From: CAZVJA01 sp964626885
GTDB taxonomy: Bacteria > Planctomycetota > Planctomycetia > Planctomycetales > Planctomycetaceae
Assembly (NCBI GenBank): GCA_964626885.1
Contig: CAZVJA010000239.1
Coordinates: 1 to 7,714, forward strand
DNA length: 7,714 nucleotides
Direction of reading: 5' to 3'
The number at the start of each line of letters is the position of its first letter. The stretch's first letter is position 1. Positions 1 to 5,965 of this stretch are shown piece by piece. The notes under the pieces are model-generated. The model worked only from the letters and a program-made list of their open reading frames with translations. It made no database searches and had not been told where the DNA came from. The translations under genes were made by a program, and so were the position numbers.

Positions 1-960
1 CGGCTTCGCCTCATATTCCAGGACGATATACCCGCGATAGGCCGCCTGCTTCAGGATCTGCAGAATCCGCTTGAGATCGGCCGGCTCATGTTTCCCGTTC
101 GGGTACATGTCGACTTTCACCTGGGCATTGACCGCATAGGGAGCGATCTTTTCCAGTTCCGCGTATGGATCGGCCGTCCGAAAGTTGCCGCTGTCGAAGT
201 TCACACCGAACCACGGGGACGGTTTCACGCCGGTCACGATCTTCAGCATCGACTCGCTTGTCGCGGTGATTCCGCCGTGATTCTCCAATGCGAGCACCAC
301 CCCTTTTTGCGCGGCGTACTTCACCGACTCGTTGATACCGTCGATACAGCGCTCGATGGCGGCTGATTCGGTATCTCCCTTTGGCACGGAACCGGCGAAG
401 ATGCGAATCACCGGAGCCCCCATTTCCGCGGCATAATCAATCCAGTGGCGGGTGTATTCCAGTTGTTCCTTGCGGGCGTCTCCTTCGGGAAGGCAGAAGT
501 CGTTGCCGATCGCCGTCCCGGAAATATCGAGCCCCAGCCGAAAGGTCATCTCCTTCATCATCATCAGGTACTTCGAATTGAGATCGGTTGGGAAGTAGTA
601 GCTGGTCAACTCGACGCCGTCGAGGTTCTGGTCGGCCGCGAATTGAATCACGTCTTCAAGCACCATCGGTGCGTCTTTGAAGTCGTCCCACTTTCGCTTG
701 AACGGAAGCATGCGATGAAAGGAATACGCCGCGATGCTCAATTTGAGGTGCGACCCGCCGCGGCGACTGATCGGCTGCGCGGCCTGTGCCGTGCGCCCTT
801 GCATCGCCGGGCTTCCCAAGAGCGTTGCCCCGAGCGCCGCCGCACCACCCAGCACCGAGGACTTCAGAAACCCGCGGCGATCTGTCGAAGTCGACGCGCA
901 CGACGAATTCGCGTTCACGAAAGCGGCGGACTTGTCCGATCGATAGAGAAAGTCGTTCAT
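1..960 (-). CDS. Sugar phosphate isomerase/epimerase-like TIM-barrel protein, Tat-exported (3' end beyond window)
   Basis: The frame is open from the ATG at 960 to base 1, giving 320 codons with no stop, so the C-terminus lies outside the window. Residues 27-35 read DRRGFLKSS, a twin-arginine signal (RR at 28-29), followed by an Ala/Gly/Leu-rich segment to about residue 62. The mature part resembles the xylose isomerase-like TIM barrel (AP endonuclease 2 / IolE / tagatose epimerase superfamily): KLSIAAYSFHR at the first strand, LDGVEL (Glu117), LENHGG (Glu226), NFDSGNF (Asp256) and VLEYE (Glu315). The spacing of Glu226, Asp256, position 280 and Glu315 fits the family's four metal ligands, but position 280 is Gln (NAQVKVD) where His is usual. 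The family isomerises or epimerises sugars or sugar phosphates with a divalent metal; the substrate here cannot be told. Family members are about 300-350 residues, so only a short tail is probably missing. A weak AGGA lies about 10 nt before the ATG. The gene follows the propeller gene after 117 nt. Confidence 0.85.
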   Translation of the reverse strand, partial: MNDFLYRSDKSAAFVNANSSCASTSTDRRGFLKSSVLGGAAALGATLLGSPAMQGRTAQAAQPISRRGGSHLKLSIAAYSFHRMLPFKRKWDDFKDAPMVLEDVIQFAADQNLDGVELTSYYFPTDLNSKYLMMMKEMTFRLGLDISGTAIGNDFCLPEGDARKEQLEYTRHWIDYAAEMGAPVIRIFAGSVPKGDTESAAIERCIDGINESVKYAAQKGVVLALENHGGITATSESMLKIVTGVKPSPWFGVNFDSGNFRTADPYAELEKIAPYAVNAQVKVDMYPNGKHEPADLKRILQILKQAAYRGYIVLEYEAKP

Positions 961-1077
961 CGTGGTCTGTTCCTGTTGTGGAAGCGAGGTATTCCGGCAG
1001 GCTGGCTGACGGCGCGCCTTCAGCACCGACAACGCCAGCAGCCGGATGTCGCGGTTAGGGCTATTCGCGAAGACGAA

Positions 1078-2328
1078 TTACTGCTTGATATCGTAACACC
1101 ACAGAGACGTGAGGTCACGAATATACAACCGTCCGTTGGCCACAACGGGGTAGGTCCAGGCTTTCGCCTTCCCACGGTCCGGCGAATTCGCGGGTGTGAA
1201 TCGCCCGACTTCCTTGTACGACTCGGCTGAGGGAACGAGGAGCGCGACATCCCCTTCTTCGCCGTGCAGATAGAGCCGTCCGTCGGCAAAACAAATGGAG
1301 GACGCACCGATGCCGCGTTCCTGCCATTTGATATCGCCGCTGCTGAACTCGGCGCACATCATTCCCTGGCGGTTTGTGCCGTAAAGATACCCGTCGACCA
1401 GCACGGTGCCGCCGATGCTCGTCGGCAGCTTCGCCGTGAAATAAACCTGCTCCGCTGAAACTTTTCCTTTGGCAGCCGTGAGCTTCACGAGCCCGCCGCC
1501 GCTTCGTCCTCCGGCGCTGTAGACGAAATTTGCCTCAGCGATCGGAGTAGGAATATTCGCCGGGCTTCCTTCAGCGGTTTTGCCGTACCGCCACAACAAC
1601 TTGCCGGTGGCAGCTTCAACGCCGACCAACCCCTTCTGCAAAAACTGCACGTACTGTTTGATGCCCCCCACTTCGTCAACAATCGCGGAGGCGTAGGCGG
1701 CCTCGTCCGCTTCGGGCAGCGGTGATTTCCAGAGGACTTCACCGGTCGCTTTCTTCAAAGTCACGAGAGTAGCGGTCTTGCCGCCGGGGCTGCAGACCAG
1801 CACGTCGCCGTCGATCAGCGGAGATTCCGAGTAGGCCCACTTGCCGGGTTGGCCCCCGAAATCGGTCCGCAGATTCTTTCTCCAGCGTTCCTTACCTCCT
1901 GCCCTTTCGAGGCAGACCAGATCACCGTTGGAACCGAGTGCATACAGCAACTCGCCGTCGACGGTTGGTGTCGATCGTGAACCGGGATATTGCGGTCCCT
2001 GGTTCGGACCGACGTTGCCGAGTTTCGTCGACCAGACTTGATGCCCGTCGCCGGCGTCGAGCGCCTGAACAAATTCGTTATCGGTCCCTTCGTTGCTGAT
2101 GAGATAAATCCGATCGCCGATGATCGAAGGGGTGGAGTATCCGTTGCCGATCATGTCCGCATGCCAGAGCTGCTTCGGCCCCTCTTTGGGCCACTCCTGG
2201 AGCAAGCCTGTCTCGGCGGAAATCCCGTTACGTTTTGGTCCCCGCCATTGCGGCCAGTCATCCGCATTCGCTGCAAGGGTGAACATTCCCAGACACGACA
2301 AACAGAGCAGCATGCGTGGAAAACTCAT
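1078..2328 (-). CDS. Secreted PQQ-type beta-propeller repeat protein (BamB-like fold)
   Basis: This is a 416-residue protein. Residues 1-22 are a Sec signal peptide (hydrophobic MLLCLSCLGMFTLAA, likely cleaved after Ala-Asn-Ala). The mature protein opens with DDWPQWRGP, the N-terminal signature of a very common planctomycete propeller family. Repeated blades end in a hydrophobic-x-Gly-x-x-x-Trp pattern: ALDAGDGHQVW (89-99), CLERAGGKERW (139-149), TLKKATGEVLW (190-200), GVEAATGKLLW (236-246) and AEFSSGDIKW (326-335), with degenerate blades towards the C-terminus. Such proteins fold as 7-8 bladed propellers, some of them quinoprotein dehydrogenases and others, like BamB, scaffolds. I see no dehydrogenase active site, so a binding or scaffold role is as likely as catalysis. 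The start at 2328 is chosen because AGGAG sits 7 nt upstream and the signal peptide begins there. An in-frame ATG at 2499 would add 57 residues without signal character and overlap the preceding gene. Confidence 0.9.
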   Translation of the reverse strand: MSFPRMLLCLSCLGMFTLAANADDWPQWRGPKRNGISAETGLLQEWPKEGPKQLWHADMIGNGYSTPSIIGDRIYLISNEGTDNEFVQALDAGDGHQVWSTKLGNVGPNQGPQYPGSRSTPTVDGELLYALGSNGDLVCLERAGGKERWRKNLRTDFGGQPGKWAYSESPLIDGDVLVCSPGGKTATLVTLKKATGEVLWKSPLPEADEAAYASAIVDEVGGIKQYVQFLQKGLVGVEAATGKLLWRYGKTAEGSPANIPTPIAEANFVYSAGGRSGGGLVKLTAAKGKVSAEQVYFTAKLPTSIGGTVLVDGYLYGTNRQGMMCAEFSSGDIKWQERGIGASSICFADGRLYLHGEEGDVALLVPSAESYKEVGRFTPANSPDRGKAKAWTYPVVANGRLYIRDLTSLWCYDIKQ

Positions 2329-2332
2329 GAAG

Positions 2333-2340
2333 CCTCTCCT
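2333..2340 (-). promoter_or_regulatory. Strong Shine-Dalgarno site of the propeller gene
   Basis: On the minus strand this reads AGGAGAGG, with its AGGAG core 7 nt before the ATG at 2328. It decides the start in favour of 2328 over the in-frame ATG at 2499. Confidence 0.75.
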
Positions 2341-2380
2341 GGATTGCAAATTCCTGTCTGCGAGGGCAGAGCATCTTTCT

Positions 2381-2404
2381 TGCACCGGCGCCTTGCCGGA
2401 TGCA
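2381..2404 (-). other. Intergenic hairpin between the copper monooxygenase fusion and propeller genes
   Basis: Arms TGCA-CCGGC and GCCGG-(A)-TGCA pair around a 5-nt loop, giving a 9-bp stem with one bulged A. No T tract follows on either strand, so it does not look like a standard intrinsic terminator. It lies in the 121-nt gap and could act in mRNA processing or stability, or be chance in GC-rich DNA. Confidence 0.3.
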
Positions 2405-2449
2405 ACTGTGGGGAAAGCAGTACGTTGGCCGGAAGTCTTCGTCGGTGAA

Positions 2450-4300
2450 TCAATCGGACGCACCGTCATCTTGCGATGCTTGTGCCGGCGCGGTGCCAAG
2501 CCAGCCGATCATCATCTCTTCCCAGGTCTGGTCTCCCCAGCGCACTTCCTTCGTGGGGTCGGGATTAGCCGGGTTGCCGGCTGAGTTGTCGAAATGCGCG
2601 ACGCACTCGAGCGTCGTTCCCTTGGGAATCAGCAGCGGCTTGGTGGGGGTGTAGCTGTTCTGCCAGTTGAAATCATACGCGGGAATCGACAGCAGAATTT
2701 CGCTGCGACCGTCCGGGTAGTTGGCCCGGAACAGAAAATCCTTTCCGCGCACATGCATGTGCGGCATGAACGAGAAGATCAGCGTATCGCGCTGGAACGT
2801 GCGTTTCGACTCCACCAGATGGTTCGGGTCGCCGGCGGGAATGCGGAACCGTTGGTTGATAATCGCCGTGGAACCGATGTTGTACTTGGGGGGCTCTTTT
2901 CCTTTGTACAGAACCAAGCCGACTTGTGAACGGTCGGTCTGTTCTTTCCCGTTGGGTGTGTAATGCATCTGGAAAATCAGTTCCGAGCCGGCGGGAATCT
3001 TGCGGGCTGAACCGGGGGGAAATACCGTCGGCGGATCTCCGGGGGCCGTGCCGACTAGGTTGTCCTCGAGAATCCCGCGCTGGCGGCCTCGTTTGTTTGG
3101 GTCGCGGCAGAAGACGATGATGTGATGCACGACAGCGCGGTTGCCGGGGCGTGCCTCGGCTGCCTGGACCCAAACATCCTCTTTGAAGTTCGTGGGAACC
3201 GAAAAGTACATGTAGGGTACGGTCCCTTTCGCCGGCACCGTCACCTCCTTGGGCAATTCGAACACGTAGTCAGGCTGCTCGATCTGCCAGCCTTCGGCAT
3301 ACTTCGGCGGCGGTGGGAGTTCCTTGGGATCTCCCTGTGGCTTGTTCGAATCGATCCAGGCAATGAGTTGATCGACCTCTTCCTGTGGCATGCGGCGATT
3401 GTTGGAGAAGTCGCCGTATCGGGGATCGGCATGCCAGGGGGGCATCCGTCGTTGCAAGACGACTTCTTTCATCATGGCCGACCATTCGACCGCGTCGTCG
3501 TAGTTCGACAGAGCGAACGGCGCGACCATCCCCTCGCGGTGACACTCAGCACAGCGCTTTTGCAGGATGCGGGAAACTTCACGCGAGTAGGTGACATTGG
3601 AATGCGCCGCAGGTCGATCCTTCCAAGTGAGGAGGCACCCTTTCGCCGCCGTCTCCGGTTCAGCGATCTTGTGATCTTCAAGCAATTCGGTGATTGCGAT
3701 CTCCAGATCGTTACGGCGGGGCTCGTCGCGCTTGTACGTGTAGCCGTAACGGTCATCCACCCGACCGTGATAACGCACGATCCGTTGCGCATCGAGCAGA
3801 AATACTTCTCCGGTCCGTTTCGCCTGCAACTGCTTCGCCACCTGCTGGTCGGCGTCGTGCAGCACCGGCAGAGTGAACTTATGCTCTTTCGCATGCTCAG
3901 CCACTTCGTCGAGAGTCAGTCCCGGGTTCGATTGTACGCCGATGATCTGCACTCCCTTCCCGTCGAACTTCTTTTGCAGCTCCGTCAACGTTGGGAGATA
4001 CAGATTGGCTATCGGGCACGAGGTTCCCATGAAGAAAAGCGCGACCGCTTTCTTCTCGCGATAGTCGGAGAGCGCCACCTGCTTGCCGGTCGCATCGGTG
4101 AGAACGAAATCGGCGGCTTTTCGACCGACGGCCGACGGGGCGGATTCCCCGCTGGCTGCGCGGGCCTCAACACTTTCCGTCTTTTTCTCCGCACTGGCAG
4201 TCTTTTCATCGGCCGAGCCATCACGTGACACCATGCATGCGATCGTCGCCAGCGAGAGGCATCCGAGTAAGGCAATACTGTGCTTTCGCAAATCCATCAT
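2450..4300 (-). CDS. Redoxin - cytochrome c - copper type II (PHM-like) monooxygenase fusion
   Basis: This is a 616-residue exported protein with three domains. Residues 8-26 form a hydrophobic signal (Sec, or possibly a lipoprotein with a weak LLGC or TIAC lipobox), followed by a charged Lys/Glu/Ala linker to about 58. Residues 60-210 are a thioredoxin/AhpC-TSA-like domain with GTSCPIANLYLP; Cys95 is the only active-site-type cysteine (no CXXC). Residues 238-320 are a cytochrome c domain with CAECH (250-254) and RRMPPWHAD, where Met286 is a candidate axial ligand. Residues about 345-605 match the two-domain ascorbate-dependent copper monooxygenase core: VHHIIVF (His392, His393) and MHYT (His446) for the first copper, MPHMHVRG (His514, His516) and WEEMM (Met596) for the second. 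The order and spacing parallel the ligands of peptidylglycine alpha-hydroxylating monooxygenase. The family hydroxylates C-H bonds with O2 and an electron donor; the fused haem may replace ascorbate here, which is inference. The substrate is unknown. The start at 4300 is preferred over in-frame ATGs at 4306 and 4297 because of GGAGGAG spacing. Confidence 0.9.
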   Translation of the reverse strand: MMDLRKHSIALLGCLSLATIACMVSRDGSADEKTASAEKKTESVEARAASGESAPSAVGRKAADFVLTDATGKQVALSDYREKKAVALFFMGTSCPIANLYLPTLTELQKKFDGKGVQIIGVQSNPGLTLDEVAEHAKEHKFTLPVLHDADQQVAKQLQAKRTGEVFLLDAQRIVRYHGRVDDRYGYTYKRDEPRRNDLEIAITELLEDHKIAEPETAAKGCLLTWKDRPAAHSNVTYSREVSRILQKRCAECHREGMVAPFALSNYDDAVEWSAMMKEVVLQRRMPPWHADPRYGDFSNNRRMPQEEVDQLIAWIDSNKPQGDPKELPPPPKYAEGWQIEQPDYVFELPKEVTVPAKGTVPYMYFSVPTNFKEDVWVQAAEARPGNRAVVHHIIVFCRDPNKRGRQRGILEDNLVGTAPGDPPTVFPPGSARKIPAGSELIFQMHYTPNGKEQTDRSQVGLVLYKGKEPPKYNIGSTAIINQRFRIPAGDPNHLVESKRTFQRDTLIFSFMPHMHVRGKDFLFRANYPDGRSEILLSIPAYDFNWQNSYTPTKPLLIPKGTTLECVAHFDNSAGNPANPDPTKEVRWGDQTWEEMMIGWLGTAPAQASQDDGASD

Positions 4301-4306
4301 CCCCAT

Positions 4307-4313
4307 CTCCTCC
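4307..4313 (-). promoter_or_regulatory. Shine-Dalgarno site deciding the start of the fusion gene
   Basis: The minus strand reads GGAGGAG directly against the ATG at 4306. That leaves no spacing for 4306 but 6 nt for the ATG at 4300 and 9 nt for 4297. Initiation at 4300 (protein beginning MMDLRKHS) is therefore most likely; the choice changes only two or three residues. Confidence 0.65.
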
Positions 4314-4418
4314 GGCCAGCTTGTTCACGGTTCGCGCGGCGCAAGGTTCGCCTCGCTCGTGGTACCCGTTCCAGGCATCATAAGTTTCAAACCTGAAGAA
4401 CCGCTGAAAACTCACCGC

Positions 4419-4700
4419 TTATTCATGTTTCCACAGGCTGCGAAACCTTAGGTGTTCTTCCAGCACCTGCCGAAATTCCGTGATTTCGACGTCCCGCTCG
4501 CAGCAGACGAGCATCAATGCACCGTCGGAACGAAAATTCCCGTCCCATTCGATGACCCGTTCGTCGGACCAACTCGGGTTGTACTCCCGCAAATGATCGT
4601 CAGACAAGCCCGACAAATAGGCCCGCAGGCTGACGTCGGTCTCGTCCATCGGCATGCCGGCGGGCATATGTTCGTAATCAGACGTCTGCTGCTCGGACAT
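4419..4700 (-). CDS. Small acidic protein of unknown function
   Basis: A 93-residue protein that I do not recognise. It has no signal peptide or membrane segment, so it is probably cytoplasmic. It is rich in Asp/Glu, has a Met/Pro-rich patch (HMPAGMPMDE, residues 11-20), a vicinal cysteine pair (Cys66-Cys67, in LMLVCCERD), and a C-terminal segment likely to be helical (EITEFRQVLEEHLRFRSLW). The compact middle with Trp44 and Trp52 looks like a folded alpha/beta domain rather than disordered sequence. AGGA lies about 8 nt before the ATG, and a plausible promoter lies about 40-70 nt upstream, so it may start its own transcript. It sits between a hexahaem cytochrome and a haem/copper enzyme, but nothing in the sequence ties it to metal or haem handling. 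The coding frame is supported by normal composition and an RBS; annotation as a gene is likely, its function open. Confidence 0.7.
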   Translation of the reverse strand: MSEQQTSDYEHMPAGMPMDETDVSLRAYLSGLSDDHLREYNPSWSDERVIEWDGNFRSDGALMLVCCERDVEITEFRQVLEEHLRFRSLWKHE

Positions 4701-4746
4701 CGGAATTTCCTGCCGTTTTCAATCACACCCGGTTCGGCCGACCGTC

Positions 4747-4774
4747 ATTCTACCAGGAAGGCTGTCCCTCGCAA
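4747..4774 (-). promoter_or_regulatory. Putative sigma70-type promoter for the small protein gene
   Basis: On the minus strand TTGCGA (4774-4769, 4 of 6 consensus positions) and TAGAAT (4752-4747, 5 of 6) are separated by 16 nt. The predicted transcript would begin near 4740 and leave a leader of about 40 nt before the ATG at 4700. The site is seen only by consensus match; planctomycete promoters are variable, so this is tentative. Confidence 0.4.
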
Positions 4775-4807
4775 AATCGGCACTTGGAACGCCGTGCTGC
4801 CTCCGTC

Positions 4808-4827
4808 GAGACCCGGAAAATGGGCTC
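4808..4827 (-). terminator. Weak hairpin just after the cytochrome stop codon
   Basis: Two nucleotides past the TGA, the arms GAGCCC and GGG-(T)-CTC pair around a 7-nt loop, giving six pairs with one bulge. There is no following T run, so if it ends transcription it does so poorly or with Rho. Its position directly between a stop codon and a candidate promoter is what makes it worth noting. Confidence 0.25.
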
Positions 4828-4829
4828 CG

Positions 4830-5939
4830 TCAATATTCGCACAACGGACTGTGCACCTCATATTGAGGCCGTTGCGACTTCGGACCTTCCGCGTTGTGGC
4901 AATGCAGGCAAATTGTTCCCGAGGCGACCCGGTGATGCTTCCGGCTAGATTGCTTGTGCACATCGTGGCATGAAAGACACGTCACCTCCCGGCGGTCATG
5001 CACGACGACGTCCCGCACATTTTCCAGCACGTGCCGGTCGGCGGGGTTCAAACTTGCCAGCGACGCGTCCGAAAAATCAACCTGCAGATCCCGGAAGAGA
5101 TTATCCCCCGCGACGAAGTTGTTTGCATACGGCAGGCCGGTGCTTCGCGATTTCCCCGTGCGGACGTGGCACTGCGCACAAATCGAAACCACGACGCGCG
5201 GCTCATCATGACGCCCCTTCGCCAGAATCATTTTGGATGGTTCCTTGGAATGATCGAGCGTCCCTTCGCCATGGCAGACATAACAGTCAAGCGACACCGC
5301 CGCGAAGGCGTGAGTCTTGGAGTCTATACCGGTTGCATGACATCCGGCGCACCGCCGGCCAAAGGTTTCATCGTCCCAGTGTGGATTTTTGTGGTTGAGA
5401 ATTTGCGTTCCATTTGGAGGCGGTGTCAAACCCTTCTTCCCCTCGCCCCTCGCGGGAGAGGGGCCGGGAGTGAGGGGGGGATTCTCGCCGGCGGCAGGTT
5501 GGCACTCCACGGACAGCAGCGACAGCGTACCATACTCGCGGCCTCGCTTGAGAAATCGCACAAGGTGCGTGTGTCCCAGTAGAAACTCCACCGCGCCGAT
5601 ATTGTCCTTCGCGGCGGGCGACTCGCTGAGTGCCTTCATCTCGACGGATTCCGGATCAGCGGAACGCATCGAGAGCTGATGCCTGTTCGAGGACCAGGTC
5701 GGTCCGACATCTTTACGGTGGCAGAACAGGCATTCGTCGCCGGTGACGTACTCCGGGACGGGCTGGCCGACATGGTCGGTTCCCCACGCGGCGGGATCGA
5801 CACGGGATGGTGATTCATCAGCCCCTGCAATCCTCGGCGGTGTTTCCGCTTCCGGTGCGACGAGCGAAAAACAGACAAAGACAAACAGCGCGACGGCGAT
5901 CAGCGGCGCGGGATTTCGATTCTCAGACACGTGCACCAT
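4830..5939 (-). CDS. Hexahaem c-type cytochrome, exported or membrane-anchored
   Basis: This is a 369-residue protein with six CXXCH haem-binding motifs at residues 70-74 (CLFCH), 197-201 (CAGCH), 219-223 (CYVCH), 254-258 (CAQCH), 321-325 (CLSCH) and 344-348 (CLHCH). Residues 11-29 are a hydrophobic segment (signal peptide or uncleaved anchor), as needed for haem attachment outside the cytoplasm. The layout, with one isolated N-terminal haem, a GHTHLVRFL...YGTLSLLS segment and then closely set haems, resembles the cytochrome c554/doubled-CXXCH group of electron-transfer or small-molecule-reducing proteins. Many other His residues could be distal ligands. The chain ends in HSPLCEY with an extra free cysteine. 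Residues about 153-176 are an odd Pro/Gly/Lys insertion encoded by a palindromic repeat (5439..5463). The ATG at 5939 has no clear Shine-Dalgarno; the 26-nt gap to the upstream gene suggests cotranscription. The electron donor and acceptor are unknown. Confidence 0.9.
   Translation of the reverse strand: MVHVSENRNPAPLIAVALFVFVCFSLVAPEAETPPRIAGADESPSRVDPAAWGTDHVGQPVPEYVTGDECLFCHRKDVGPTWSSNRHQLSMRSADPESVEMKALSESPAAKDNIGAVEFLLGHTHLVRFLKRGREYGTLSLLSVECQPAAGENPPLTPGPSPARGEGKKGLTPPPNGTQILNHKNPHWDDETFGRRCAGCHATGIDSKTHAFAAVSLDCYVCHGEGTLDHSKEPSKMILAKGRHDEPRVVVSICAQCHVRTGKSRSTGLPYANNFVAGDNLFRDLQVDFSDASLASLNPADRHVLENVRDVVVHDRREVTCLSCHDVHKQSSRKHHRVASGTICLHCHNAEGPKSQRPQYEVHSPLCEY
5439..5463. repeat. Palindromic dispersed repeat core (LTPGPSPARGEG type) inside the cytochrome gene
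   Basis: Ten-base arms at 5439-5448 and 5454-5463 form CCCCTC...GAGGGG with one internal G/A mismatch and a 5-nt loop. Similar G/C-rich sequence (GGCCGGGAGTGAGGGGGG) continues to about 5480. Read on the minus strand it encodes PLTPGPSPARGEG (residues 155-167 of the cytochrome). This peptide and its DNA are familiar as a dispersed extragenic palindrome in many GC-rich bacteria. Here it lies inside a gene and keeps the frame. The outer limits of the inserted piece, perhaps about 5410-5485, cannot be set from one copy. Confidence 0.65.
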
Positions 5940-5965
5940 AGGTCGCTTTGCGTTCGCCGCACTCT

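Noticed and set aside
1049..1070. TCGCG / CGCGA inverted repeat after the propeller stop as a terminator
   Set aside because: Only five base pairs around a 12-nt loop and no T tract; expected by chance at this GC content.
445..1230. Plus-strand open frame of 261 codons near the left edge
   Set aside because: It runs antisense across the Tat-exported isomerase and the end of the propeller gene. The minus-strand proteins have recognisable motifs and this one has none.
2329..2499. Upstream extension of the propeller protein to an ATG at 2499
   Set aside because: It would overlap the fusion gene by 50 nt, has Arg/Lys-rich sequence with no signal character, and ignores the strong AGGAG before the ATG at 2328.
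3122..4228. Long plus-strand open frame of 368 codons antisense to the fusion gene
   Set aside because: It lies wholly opposite a gene with clear domains, has low-complexity Arg/Leu/His composition and no domain signature. It is a codon-bias shadow of GC-rich DNA.
4314..4418. TATGAT as a -10 box for the fusion gene
   Set aside because: No acceptable -35 hexamer occurs 15-19 nt upstream, so there is too little to call a promoter.
5439..5480. CRISPR repeat or full mobile element at the palindrome
   Set aside because: There is a single copy with no spacer array and no transposase or target-site duplication that can be recognised; it fits a dispersed palindrome instead.
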